DNA of 64,000 nt. Source: Ichthyophis bannanicus. Lineage: Eukaryota; Chordata; Amphibia; Gymnophiona; Ichthyophiidae. Shown here in pieces: positions 42,126-52,604 of the stretch. The translations under genes were made by a program, and so were the position numbers. The notes below the pieces were generated by a model that saw nothing but the letters and a program-made list of their open reading frames with translations, was not told the origin of the DNA and searched no databases. Numbering within the stretch: the stretch's first letter is position 1; each line of letters opens with the position of its first letter. The stretch is taken from positions 896,675,309 through 896,739,308 of the forward strand of contig CM066035.1 in NCBI GenBank assembly GCA_033557465.1, read 5' to 3'.

Positions 42126-43428
42126 TCTGCGCACTCTGGGAATATTTGTATTCCCTTATTTGGACAACTGACTCATTCAAGCTCCCACTCAGTCAGAGGC
42201 CAAGAGTTCTCTAGCCTGCACAATGCATATCCTTCAGTATTTAGGGCTGATAATAAACATCCCAAAATCCAATTTAACCCCTACTCAGTCCCTGGAGTTT
42301 ATAGGGACATTGCTGGATACCACAAGGGCAAGGGCCTATCTCCCCCAGGCCCGTTGCCTTCGCTTGGTGCAGTTAGCCTCTCAAGCAGAGTTGAAGCCCC
42401 ACTTAACTGCTCGAGAGATGTTACTAGGCCACTTGGCATCCAACGTGCATGTGGTACCATATGCTCGCCTTCACATGAGGGCAGCTCAGTGGACTTTATC
42501 CACCCAATGGACCCAGGCATTAGACTGCCTGTCAGACAAAATAGCAAGCACAAGTCACCTCATTTTGTCCCTCCAGTGGTGGAAGTACCCTCAAAACCTG
42601 TTGCTGGGGTCCCCCTTTCAGCAGTCTCTACCCCAAGCAACTCTCACAACAGATGCTTCTCCAATGGGGTGGGGAGCTCATCTGCAAGACCTCTCCACCC
42701 AGGGCATCTGGTCCCCACAGGAGAGTTGTCTACCTATCAATCTCTTGGAATTCAGAGCAATCTTCCTTGCTCTGCGGGTGTTCCACACCCTGCTCAGCTA
42801 CAAGACAGTCCTTATCCACACGGACAATCAAGTAGCCATGTTCTGTGTGAACAAGCAGGGCGGAACTGGCTCTCTGTCGCTTTGCAACAAAGCTTTGCGA
42901 CTGTGGGCCCTCGCCAGAGAGCATCAGATTCATCTTCTGGCAGTTTATCCTCCAGGCGTTCAAAACTCTTGGGCAGACAGGCTCAGTCGAGTTCTGCTTG
43001 CACATGAGTGGTCCCTACATGTGGACCAGGTGGCCAGGATTTTTCAGATTTGGGGAACCCCGGACATAGACCTCTTTGCAAGTCCGTGGAATGCCAAACT
43101 TCCCCGGTTCTGTTCCAGAACTCCAGCTCAGGGAGCTCAGGCAAGGGATGCTTTCCTCCTTCACTGGGTTCAAGACTTCCTGTATGCCTTTCCACCCATT
43201 CCCCTAATTCCCAAAACCCTGTTCAAGCTTCAGAGAGACAGAGGCCACATGATTCTCATAGCTCCACATTGGCCATGGCAAGTGTGGTACCCTCTGCTTC
43301 TACATCTCTCTCAAGCTCCCTCCCTGGAGTTAGGGTCTGCTCCAGATCTCCTATCTCAAGAGGACGGAAAGTTATGGCATCCCAGTCCCCAGTCTCTGCA
43401 TCTCAGGGCTTGGTTGCTGAAGGCCTAG
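42126..43428 (+). pseudogene. DIRS C reverse transcriptase C-terminus and RNase H
   Basis: Resumes with RTLGIFVFPYLDN (the LDD box has become LDN), then frame-shifts near 42210 into a frame open from 42223 to 43428. That frame has YLGLIINIPKSNLTPTQSL, EFIGTLLDTT and the RNase H blocks TTDASPMGWGAHL (Asp), INLLEFRAIFLAL (Glu), VLIHTDNQVAMFCVNKQGG (Asp) and NSWADRLSRVL (Asp). The linker DLFASPWNAKLPRF, LYAFPPIPLIPK and MILIAPHWPW follows. RNase H looks intact, with all four acidic residues, while RT is split by D and its catalytic box is altered. It ends 30 bases before the recombinase frame opens. Confidence 0.88.
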
Positions 43429-43457
43429 ATCTCCAAGATCTTCATCTTTCTTAACAG

Positions 43458-44447
43458 GTGAAAGATGTTCTTTATGCTTCCAGAAAACCTTCCACTCGAC
43501 ATTCTTATGCTTTCAAGTGGAAGAGGTTTACCATCTGGTGCTCTGAGAAGGGTCTTAACCCCCTTGCCATACCCCTGGAATCTTTGCTGGAGTATCTCCT
43601 CCATCTGTCTAATGCGGGCCTTAAGACAAATTCAGTAAGGGTCCATTTGAGTGCTATTGCAGCTTCCCTTAAGCCTCTAAATGGACAACCTATTTCCTCT
43701 CATCCTCTTGTAGCAAGGTTCATGAGAGGCCTCCTTTTAACAAAGCCTCCCTTTAGACCACCTCCGGTGGCATGGGACTTGAACCTTATGAAGCCACCTT
43801 TTGAACCTTTGGCTACCACCTCCTTGAAATACCTTTCTTGGAAAGTTATCTTTCTCATTGCAATCACATCAGCATGTCGTATTAGTGAATTGCAAGCACT
43901 CGTAGCTAATCCACCTTATACAAGGTTCCATCATGACAAGGTAGTCCTTAGGACTCATCCACACTTTATGCCTAAGGTGGTCTTGCCATTTCACCTTAAC
44001 CAGGAGGTCTACCTACCTGTCTTTTTTCCAGGACCTCATGCATCAAGTGCAGAGAGGAATCTTCATACCCTGGACTATAAAAGAGCTCTGGCTTTTTACA
44101 TAGAGGACACAGCAACATAGAAAGCCCTCTCAGCTCTTTGTTGCCTTTGATCCTTCTCATTTGGGACTACCAGTCTCCAAGAGAACACTATCTAACTGGA
44201 TTGCCCAGTGTATTTCTTTCGCCTATCAGAGTAAGAACATTTCTCTGGAGGGCCATGTCACAGCTCACAATGTGAGAGCCATGGCAGCCTCAATGGCTCA
44301 TCTGAACTCTGTGTCTATTGACGACATCTGTTGAGCAGCCACTTGGGCCTCGGTTCATACCTTCACAGCCCATTACTGCTTGGACGAGGACTCCTGCCGG
44401 GATGCCTTGTTTGGTCAGGCTGTTCTCAAACACCTGTTCCATACTTA
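43458..44447 (+). pseudogene. DIRS C tyrosine recombinase, one shift and one stop
   Basis: Open from 43458 (a GTG; the true start is probably upstream or shared with the preceding frame) to 44120. KPSTRHSYAFKWKRFTIWC and LLEYLLHLSNAGLKTNSV form the core-binding domain. ITSACRISELQAL at about 43865-43905 carries the first catalytic Arg, and VVLRTHPHFMPK and FHLNQEVYLPVFFPGPHA follow. After a shift near 44120 it continues with FDPSHLGLPVSKRTLSNW, GHVTAHNVRAMAASMAHL (the His-x-x-Arg box) and ATWASVHTFTAHYCLDEDS with the presumed catalytic Tyr, ending at 44447. A TGA at 44332-44334 lies just before that last block. All catalytic residues are recognisable. Confidence 0.88.
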
Positions 44448-44559
44448 ATCAACTCCTACCCACCATCCCTGATGGGATGCCAGAGATCCATGGGGGGAAG
44501 TGGAGCCCTGTCCCAGGGACACACAACTTCTGGGGTCTCTCCCTGGCATCTAAAGCTAG

Positions 44560-44660
44560 GGAGTCCCCATATGTGAAGACTCATTCCTGCTTGTTCCTGG
44601 AGATAGCACAGTTACTTACCTGTAACAGGTGATCTCTGGGAACAGCAGGAATAAGTCTTC
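44560..44660 (+). repeat. internal complementary region of DIRS C
   Basis: Virtually identical to the D copy: tgcttgttcctggagatagc, acagttacttacctgtaaca, ggtgatctctgggaacagca. It holds the reverse complements of the left and right tips joined at gct/atctcc. Confidence 0.88.
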
Positions 44661-44747
44661 ACAACCCACCCACCTCCCCTAGGAGTTGTATCTCTCTATC
44701 TTTCCTTTCCCTCTCTCTCTCTCTTTGTCTCAGCTTTAAAACTCAAC

Positions 44748-44935
44748 TGAGGAGAGACAGTTGGGAAAGGCGGGAAGGCAGCACGCAGGCGCTGTGGGAT
44801 GCTCCCAAAGGCTTTCTGATTGGACGCTGGGGAGCGTTCCCGCGCAGGCTCCGTCGGTACCGACGAAACCCATATGTGAAGATTTATTCCTGCTGTTCCC
44901 AGAGATCACCTGTTACAGGTAAGTAACTGTGCTTT
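44748..44935 (+). repeat. right inverted terminal repeat of DIRS C
   Basis: Runs from ctgaggagagacag to gtaactgtgctttct. It mirrors 33631-33790, including the private variant cagcacgcaggcgctgtggg. The flank after it (ttacctgcattgacc) is unrelated to D's flank. Confidence 0.9.
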
Positions 44936-45468
44936 CTTTACCTGCATTGACCACAAGCCTTGAGCTAACTCTTAACTCCTCCTCAAACCTCCTGTTTAAA
45001 TTTAATGTTAAATTCAGCCTTCTGGTCTTCGGTACACTTCACTGTGTGCTGCAGAGCTGATTGCTTCATTGTCATCCATCTGCATGGGTTTAAATGCTCA
45101 ATGCATTGCCATTACCACAGGGTCTATGCTTGTGTTAAATTCCTTCTTGCATTCTGTGCCCACAACAGTCCTGAAAATTCTGTGTTAACACTGCGCGGAT
45201 GCCAGCACGAATGGCAATGCAGGCTGTAAGTGGGCAAAGCAGGTGAGGAATTGTACCCCAACTGGGATGAATAGCAGGAACTTGTGTCAGTGGCATCGGC
45301 TTTCTGAAATGCCAAACTAAGTTTTTCTCAAGCAACCGAAGCCCTGTTTTCATGTGTGTAGCTGCAGTTCCGTCCTCTTGCCACTAGAGGGAGAATTCAT
45401 TACTGCTTGCTAGCAGTATGATGGCATGTTAGGCTATTTGAATGCGCGGAAATAAAGCTTAACAAATA
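44936..45468. other. no recognisable feature
   Basis: About 530 bases with no coding sequence or repeat that I recognise. Confidence 0.35.
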
Positions 45469-45470
45469 TA

Positions 45471-45681
45471 CAGGGTGGCCCAAAAAAAGTGAGAACATCT
45501 TGTAGCATATAAGTTATTTAAAAATTCAAAAAGACAGATGTAAACGATTGACAAATTTAAAAAAATTATGGTGACCGGAAATTGTCGAAATAAAGACGTT
45601 ATATAGCTAAAAAAGGGTAAATAAGTAAACTATTTAAGCTTTTAATTTACGAGATGGTCTCACTTTTTTTGGGCCATCCTA
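45471..45681. mobile_element. mariner-type MITE, 211 bp
   Basis: The left end cagggtggcccaaaaaaagt and then gagaacatct is mirrored by the right end agatggtctcac, ttttttgggccatccta, about 30 bases with two or three mismatches. A TA flanks both sides (45469-45470 and 45682-45683), as expected for Tc1/mariner integration. The inside is AT-rich and non-coding, so it is a deletion derivative moved in trans. Confidence 0.85.
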
Positions 45682-45689
45682 TATATATG

Positions 45690-46660
45690 ATTTCTATTTT
45701 GGGAGATATCACTCCCTTAGATCAGAACACAATGAGTAAAAAATGACTGATAGTGGTGGTTATGATGGTGGGGAGACCAAAGGTGGGAATTTGAGTGATC
45801 ACAAGGTGACGGGCAGTAGAATTTTATGAATTATAGTGAGTTAAAAAAACATTTTAAGTCTTCTCTTGTCAATTCCAAAGCCTTTGATCACTTTAACTTC
45901 GGTAGGTGTTTGGATTGTGTTAAATCTTTCTTTGAGGGTCTTGATCATAAAGCCATTGATGCAGTGCTCTGGTCCTAGAAAGTGATGCTTTATGGGAATG
46001 TTGCTATAATATGCGTTGTGGCATGTGATCTCATGGCTATGCAACTTGAGTCTTGCCTTTAATAGGGTCAGCAAGTACTAGGCAGTGAAGGGTAATGGTG
46101 GGGTACAGAGGGGTCCATCTGCCAACCAGACATGCTATCCTGGGAGGTGTGCTGTCTGCCTGGTGGAAGGATCTGAGATTATGTGAGCGGCTCATCAGGC
46201 CTGCTGACTATTATCTGATGCTGCTCATTCATGTTAGTGCTAGGTATCTTCCAGAATGTATACAAAAGTGACTTCCTGGCTCTTGGAGATAGGGTGAAGC
46301 AGTCATATGTGTGGGCAGTATTCTTGAGGGTAAAGGTCAAGGCAGAGAAGCGCACATTTTGGAGATGAGCACATGGCTGGAAGTATCAAGAGTGTTTCAG
46401 CTTCCTGGACCATGGGATGATTTTCCAAGGGCTGCTGAGCAAAGAATGTCATACACCTGCTGAAGAAAGGTGGGAGCGGGGAACGTGTATCACACTCTTG
46501 TGATACTCTCCATCCTAGGTTAAATATAAAACCCTCACTGAAGAATGTGTTTGCAGGGGCACAACTCATGGAAGTGCTGGCAGGGTTCCACCTCCAGTAG
46601 CAGAAGAAACCAGCAGAGGCCATGGGAGCAGAGCACTGGAAGTGCCGGCAGATTGTTACA
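45690..46660. other. no recognisable feature
   Basis: About 970 bases without a credible gene, terminal repeat or known motif. Confidence 0.35.
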
Positions 46661-46664
46661 ACAA

Positions 46665-46850
46665 AAAAAAAGGTGAAAGCGGTTAGTGGTTAGCATAACA
46701 GGCCAAGAACCTTGACTCCAAGCTTGGCAATGTCACTTAGTGTGGGCAAGTCACCTTCCTTTCCTCTAACTCATAGTCGCATAGCTTGTAAGCTTGTTTG
46801 GGGAAGGAATTCATTATCCCTGTGTATATATGCTTGAGTAAAACAAAGGA
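46665..46850 (+). mobile_element. possible MIR-like / tRNA-headed SINE, old
   Basis: Reads gcggttagtggttagcataa, a possible box A, then ttggcaatgtcacttagtgt, gggcaagtcacc and later gcttgtaagcttgtttgggg and aaggaa. The core gggcaagtcac and the terminal gtaagcttgtttgggg-type words resemble MIR/CORE SINEs and the L2 3' end. The likeness is partial, and box B is not clear. Confidence 0.4.
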
Positions 46851-46859
46851 ATGGAAGCC

Positions 46860-47555
46860 ATTTATTGGGGTGGCCAAGGCTCAGCCCATAGTGTTGAGGG
46901 GTGTGGCGATAGGGAATTCAGGTTTGGGTCCTCCATCCATACAGGCTGGTTGGACCTAGATGTCTCACAGAGATGGTGAGTTTAGGCCTTCAGAGCAAGG
47001 GAAGATAGCTGTTGCTATGATGGCAGATCTGCTGGCGAAGTGACACTAGGTTTGCCTTTACAAGGTGCCTCTCCTACTTTGGAAGTTAGTGAGGCTTGGG
47101 TGGGAGAAACTACCAAGGGCAAACAAGGGGTGAAGACAAATTTGGCTGTTGGAAGAAGGTAGTTGAAGAGGAAAACCCTTTCAAGCAAGAGTGATAGTGT
47201 GAGAAGTCACAGAGCAGAAGAGAGGGAGGGGTGAATTTCTTTTGTTTGAGTTGGCTGGATTTTGTTTTCCTGTGGCATCTTCCTGATGACACCTGCCAAT
47301 GAGACATAAAGACAGTAGTTAGAAAAGAAATATTAGGAACAAAAGCAAAACACATTCAGGGGAGCATAGGCATGGAATGGTGTGGGCCACCGAGACAATA
47401 GCCAAACCAGTTTCTTGCTCCATAGGGAGTTTGGGCATGCAGGGCCAGAGGTTGACTTGTTTGCTCTTCTCTTTTGACCAAAAAGATGTTCTACTGCATC
47501 TGCAGAGGAGTTAAGTGTAAGAATGAGCAAATCTGAGTAAGAGTTTTTGACTTGG
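46860..47555. other. no recognisable feature
   Basis: About 700 bases. I see nothing that I can name. Confidence 0.3.
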
Positions 47556-47559
47556 CCTG

Positions 47560-47900
47560 GAAGAAGACTAGTGATTAAACATTTTGTATGTTGAGAGGAA
47601 GCATTTTTTCTGGAGAAAAGGTACTAGAGAGAAATCATGACAGTGGGAGGAAATGGATTGCTGCTTGGAAGAGTTTCTGAAAAGGATTTGAGACTGAGAA
47701 AAGAGAATGGCGTAATGGTGAATGAGAGCCAGACCATGAATGCATTTATGGTTACAGGCCAGAGCTGGAAAATGAATGAAAGCCAATAGGAAGCCAGTAG
47801 AGGGAGGCCATAAGTGAGTTAAAGAATCTACCCTGCATTTCTGGAGTAACGGGAGTGGGAATCTTGGGCTGCCTTGTATCACACCAGCTTCTCCCTTCTC
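47560..47900 (-). mobile_element. very old L2-like LINE remnant
   Basis: On the minus strand, tggcttcctattggctttca followed by cattttccagctctggcctg and aaatgcattcatggtctggc corresponds to the WLPI...YK...FKxxHGLAP region of L2-group reverse transcriptases, with many lesions. No frame remains open across it. The call is tentative. Confidence 0.35.
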
Positions 47901-48740
47901 TTGTACTTGTGCGTACAAGAAACTAGTCCATTGTGGCAGATTCATTTGTGCCTCTCTCAGGATTTTGGAAGATGCTGCTGGGGCTTGCAGTATTTCTCGA
48001 GCTTTTCTTTTGGCTATATGAGTCCTCCCAATTCTGCACAGCCTTCTCTGCCGAGGTTGCTGCGCCGCACATTGATTGGCCTTGGGCTTGATAAGGTTTG
48101 GAAACACTTCATTACACGATAGTAAAAGAAGCTGATGTGGAATGTGGTAGTTTTTGATGTCTTGGGGGGAAAGGGGTATGGAATCTGTGAGGAAGAACCA
48201 CCTGTTTTTAAAGCTTAAAATTTAAAGGAGCTATAAATCATTTCCCCACAGCCTAAAATTTCTTCCAAACCCTTTTAGGTTCCTTTCTGTTTAATGTGTG
48301 GAAAAGCTTTCCAGTGAAAGGGGATCAAAATTTCTTAGTGATTTGCTAACCCAGGGATATAGTATCTGCAGCTGTGTTGCACTAACAGCCAGTGGGGGTC
48401 TGCTATGACATGTCCAGGACAAAATTCTTAGGAGGTCTTTTGCCTGCATGCTAAGAAGCTATGATTCTCTGGCGCTGTATGTTCTTTCCACAGAAAAGTG
48501 CACGTGTTGCACATTACTGGATTGCCAAAAGTGGGATCTGGAGATGTTAGGTCATTGATTTTTTTTTTCTTCTATCTGAATCCTTGCCAAAAGAAAGAGC
48601 AGGTCCTGGAGTCTGGAGCTTAATGTTAGAGTACTGACAAGTAGCACAATGTGAAAGGAAGAGATGGTAGACTGTGTCTGTAGAAGAGGCAGAAGACAGT
48701 GTTTGGCAGTGATGTGAGTGTTGAAGTTGTTGTATCAGCA
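47901..48740. other. no recognisable feature
   Basis: About 840 bases between the LINE remnant and the Tc1 element. No coding sequence is recognised. Confidence 0.3.
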
Positions 48741-48744
48741 CTTA

Positions 48745-50205
48745 AGTTGTGGTCAATGTTATTGGCACCCTTGTAGTTCATTTCCTTAATGTCCAGTATA
48801 TCCTAAAAAAAGAAAAATAAACTGGCCACATATTCAACACACAAGAATCAAATCAAATAAAACACGACCAATTTAAAAAGGAAACAGAAGAACCACATTC
48901 CCATTGTAATAAAATTAGACCAATTGCCAGTACTCACATGACTTGAATCAACCAATAAATGATGGTCTCTAATGTTTAAAATGGCCACATTCAAGCCCTG
49001 TTCCATATTCACAATGGTAAAGACGAGAGCTGCCTGAGACTGTCAGAAAAGCCATTATCACCAAACATCAAACTTCAGAGGGATACAAGGCCATCTCCAA
49101 AGACCTCACAATATTGAGAATTTTCTGCTCATGGAACTGTCAAGAACTTCCCAGGATGTGGTGGGAAGAGAAAAATTAATCCAAGAAGTCTTCGAAGGTT
49201 GGTACAAGCTGTTGTAAAAACACCAAGTACAACATATAAAGAGCTTAAGGCTGACCCAGAGCAATCTAGAGTGGTGGTTTCAACCTGTACCATATGCCAT
49301 GCAAACAAAAAAGGACTTCATGGGCAAAGGCCAAGGGGGACCCTACTGCTCAGACAGACATAAAAAGGCATGCCTTATCTTTGTCCAAATTCACCTTGAG
49401 AAACCACAATCCTCCTGGGAAAATGTTCTGTGGCCGCGCAGACCAGTGAAACGTTTACAGGCAAATCAATGAAGCTTATAAGAGGGAAAAAAACCACACT
49501 TTCTGCAGTTAAATATAGTGGAGGTTCCATAATGTTGTGGAGCTCTTCTGCCTCAGGAACTGGAGGTCTGGAATGTATTAAAGGAATCATGAAGTCAGAG
49601 GACTAACAAGGTATTTTGGAGTGAAATGTGTCTACCTAGTATCAAAAAGCTAGGTCTGGGTTGAAGGTCATGAGTCCTCCAGCAGCAGTACAGTGACTTA
49701 AAACATACATAACAAAAGTACAAAAGAATGGTTAAAAAGGAAAAAATGGACAGTTTTAAACTGTCCAACAGTGAGTCCTGATCTCAATTCAATCGAAAAC
49801 CTTTGGAAAGAGCTGAAATCTGCCATTGGTAAAAGGAATCCTGGAAACATTCATGAGCTGGAACAAATCACAGTTGAAGAGTGGGAGAAACTACCAGCAG
49901 ACAAATGTACAAAACTTCATAGATGGCTACCAGAAATGTTTGGAGGCTGTCATCACAGCCAAAGGTTGTGCAACCAAATATTAGTGAAGGGTGCCATGAA
50001 TCCTGTCCAAGTCATATTTTGTGTTTTTTCCTCAGAAATTACTACGTTTAAGTTGCACAGACATCTTTCTTTTTGTTGTGTATCTTTTTGACATACTATT
50101 AAAATCTTATGATGACGTACAGTTGGAATATTTTTAATTATTTCTCAAGATATTGTACACAATGTATCTAAAATGCAAGGGTGCCAATAATGTTGACCAC
50201 AACTG
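48745..50205 (+). mobile_element. Tc1-type DNA transposon, decayed
   Basis: The left end agttgtggtcaatgttattg and then gcaccc is mirrored by the right end gggtgccaataatgttgacc followed by acaact(g), about 27 bases with one mismatch. A TA follows at 50206-50207; on the left the TA at 48743-48744 abuts the repeat. The length, about 1.46 kb, is normal for Tc1. The inside carries recognisable but broken transposase. Confidence 0.88.
49040..50010 (+). pseudogene. Tc1 transposase, broken
   Basis: The N-terminal DNA-binding domain is seen at 49045-49110 as RKAIITKHQTSEGYKAISKD. The catalytic core shows GGSIMLWSSSASGTGGLECI at 49512-49570. The last acidic residue of the DDE triad lies in SPDLNSIENLWKELKSAIGK at 49774-49830, followed by PGNIHELEQITVEEWEKLPA and LHRWLPEMFGGC. 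The middle is interrupted by stops and shifts (for example at 49150-49300 and 49600-49750). The enzyme would cut and paste the element, but no full product can be made. Confidence 0.8.
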
Positions 50206-50209
50206 TAAA

Positions 50210-50640
50210 TAACGGTATTTCAAGCTAAATCTCCACAGTACCTCAGACCTCAGTGGCTTGCATTATTGTGCTCTGTTGGCTGTTTTGTCTTGGGTTTTGG
50301 AGGTGCATGTGCTTTTCCTTTTTAGATTAATTGTCTGGTCATCAGACCTAATAAAAGGGTTTTTTAGACATCTGCAAAAGAAATTACTCGGAAGATGAAA
50401 GGGAAATAGCTTTGAGTCAAATGCAGTAGAACAATAGAATAATTGGAATTTTATTGAAAACAAACAAAGAAATGTTCACAGATGCTAGTGTATATCTATT
50501 CATAAAATTTATTTTTCTTTTTCTTTCTAGCACAGTCGGCACCAGCAATTCTGATCCTGGTGTTACAAAACTTTATTTGCATCTTTTTCTGAATTTTCCC
50601 CCTATTTTAATAGACCCCCCTCTCTCCCCACTATTACATA
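50210..50640. other. no recognisable feature
   Basis: About 430 AT-rich bases with nothing recognised. Confidence 0.3.
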
Positions 50641-51330
50641 GATGATGTAAAACAAGGTTTAATCTTAATCTTCCTAGGTATATCATCAGCATTCGACACC
50701 AGATGCCACAACATCCTAATACAACGATTACACGACATAGGACTCAGCAATACTACCCTGAAATAGTTCTATTCATACTTAGACGATGCCTACAATAAGT
50801 AAAATATGGAAGCCACAAATCAAGACCATTCAGACATCATGGAATTCCCCAAAACTCATCACTCTCCTCACTACTGTTCAACTTATACTTCCAGCCACTG
50901 TGTGCAGTAACAACAATTTAAAAGTGAAACATGAGATAAAATAGGAGTCATACTGGATCAAAACCTAAATCTACATCACACATCAAAAGAAAACAAAAAA
51001 ACGCCTACCACAAAATGAGCATCCTACAAAAACTAAAACCACTACTCAGCCCAAAGGACTTCCAAACAGTATGCCAAGCCACACTAACCCCACATCTGGG
51101 CTATTGCAACTCGTTCTACCAAGGTGTCCCAAAATATGCAATACATCTCCTACAGATGATGCATAATATAGTAGCGCGAATAATAGCAGGAACTGCAAGA
51201 CAAGACCATATTATGCCCATCTTAAAGCTTCACCGGAATATACTTACGCATTAAATTCAAAGCCATGCTAACCACTTTCAAGATCCTACACTACATACCA
51301 GCAGATACTCTACAAACCATAATCCATTTC
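50641..51330 (+). mobile_element. L2-group LINE RT fragment, decayed
   Basis: The plus strand reads QGLILIFLGISSAFDT near 50655-50700 (the first palm Asp block), and later GVILDQNLNL at 50945. From 51015 it reads SILQKLKPLLSPKDFQTVCQ, TLTPHLGYCNSFYQGVP and ARIIAGTARQDHIMPILK. These follow the order of the LINE at 20380-21965. The YADD region is deleted, and stops are frequent. The fragment ends where a minus-strand RTE piece begins. Confidence 0.65.
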
Positions 51331-51840
51331 AGTTTGCTGACACCCAACAGATCAAGTTGTACACGTTCCATTTCATTCTTGACCACCTCCAACTTCCCTT
51401 GGTTCATGCTTCGTACATTCCATGTTTCAATGTGTAAGACATCTTTACAGCTTCTGACTCTCATTTCATGCGCAGCTACATCAGCAGTCAGACTTCCCGA
51501 GGGCTTTGATCCAACCACATCATAAATGCTGGCTTTACTCTGAAAAGTCTTCAGCTCTTCCCCAGTAGCTAGTTGAGTGCCTTCTGACCTGGGGGTCTCA
51601 TCTTCCAGCACCATAGCACAATTTGTTTTGTTGTAACTATCCATTGGGTTTTCATGGCAAGATACAGAAGTAGATTGCCGGGCCTTTCTTCCGCGCAGTT
51701 TAAGTTTGATGGTGTTGCCATTGTCACAAAAATGTGATCCTCCGCTGTCAACACTGTCCCATTCTGCTGCTGCCCAGATGGGTGGTTTGTCTTGGTCTGG
51801 CACCTCAGCTGAGACCTGTCCATCTTGGGAGACCCTGCCA
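51310..51840 (-). mobile_element. RTE (BovB-like) LINE, 5' part of the ORF
   Basis: On the minus strand from 51803 an open frame of about 170 codons includes RGRKARQSTSVSCHENPMDS and then HIETWNVRSMNQGKLEVVKN and EMERVQLDLLGVSKLKW. The block WNVRSMNQGKLEVVK with LDLLGVSKLKW is a hallmark of the endonuclease start of RTE/BovB-type LINEs. The rest of the endonuclease and the RT are absent. The start of the ORF may be near 51803 or further upstream. Confidence 0.75.
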
Positions 51841-52009
51841 GTAGTTAAACTACCGATAGTTTAGCTCTCAGCATCACTTATGCATGCAAGCCCTCACAGC
51901 ACGACAAGCTGCAAACCAAGATCAATGCAGCAATAGGACTTTCTACTTAAGAAGCATAAATGCATAAGGTTTATGCTCCTCTTGGGAGTAGCATCTCCAA
52001 ATGAGTTAG
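51841..52009. other. short spacer
   Basis: No feature recognised between the RTE fragment and the CR1 3' end. Confidence 0.3.
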
Positions 52010-52073
52010 AAACATAGAAACATGATGACAGAAAAAGACCACATGGCCTATCTAGTCTGTCCTTCCATAACAA

Positions 52074-52604
52074 CTACAGCAGTCCACTTTTTACCTTCAG
52101 AGATCCTCTGTGTTGGTCCCATACTTTTTTGAATTCAGTTATTGTCCTCATCTTTACCACCTCCACTGGGAGACTATTCCATGGATCCACTACTCTTTCC
52201 GTAAAGAAATATTTCCGCATATCACTCCTGAATCTATCTCCCTTCACCATCATCCCATGTCCCCTCGTAGCAGAACTTGCTTTCAATTGAAAGAGGCTCT
52301 CTCCCTGAACATTTATGCCACGGAGGTATTTAAACATCTCAATCATATCGCCTCTATCCCGCCTTTCCTCTAAGGTGTACATATTAAGATCCTTAAGTCT
52401 GTCCTCATATGCTTTATAATGAAGCCCACTAATCATTTTAGTAGCCACCCTCTGCACCGACTCCATCCTGTTCACATCCTTTTGAAGGTGCGGTCTCCAG
52501 AATTGCACACTATACTCCAAATGAGGTCGCACCAAAGACTTATACAGAGGCATTATTACCTCCTTTTTTCTGCTAGCCATTTCTCTCCGTATGCACCCAA
52601 GCAT
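52074..52604 (-). pseudogene. CR1 ORF2 C-terminal domain, shifted frame
   Basis: Reads IRREMASRKKEVIMPLYKSL, VRPHLEYSVQFWRPH, DVNRMESVQRVATKMI, DRGDMIEMFKYLRGIN, FFTERVVDPWNSLPVEVV and FKKVWDQHRGSLK. It is the direct continuation of the RT at 53593-52556 after a single frameshift near 52600. The combined product would be about 510 residues. Confidence 0.8.

Larger units (their letters stand above)
33630..44935 (+). mobile_element. DIRS retrotransposon 'C', complete ends, hosting element D
   Basis: The left inverted repeat is 33631-33790 and the right inverted repeat 44748-44935. In between are gag (34027-35874), RT (to 36503, resuming 42126), RNase H (42223-43428), tyrosine recombinase (43458-44447) and the internal complementary region (44560-44660). 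Without the 5.6-kb insert D the element is about 5.7 kb, a usual DIRS size. The left and right repeats share private variants: the left has cccacagcgcctgcgtgctg and the right has its exact reverse complement, while D has ccctcgcgcctgcgcactg on both sides. Gag has an early stop and two shifts, and the recombinase has a shift and a stop. Confidence 0.93.

Noticed and set aside
33630..44935. Possibility that C and D are endogenous retroviruses or LTR elements
   Set aside because: There are no direct terminal repeats, no protease or DDE integrase. The repeats are inverted and a tyrosine recombinase is present.
47568..48107. A 179-codon minus-strand reading that could be a host exon
   Set aside because: Part of it overlaps an old L2-like remnant in another frame, and no splice signals or domain support it.
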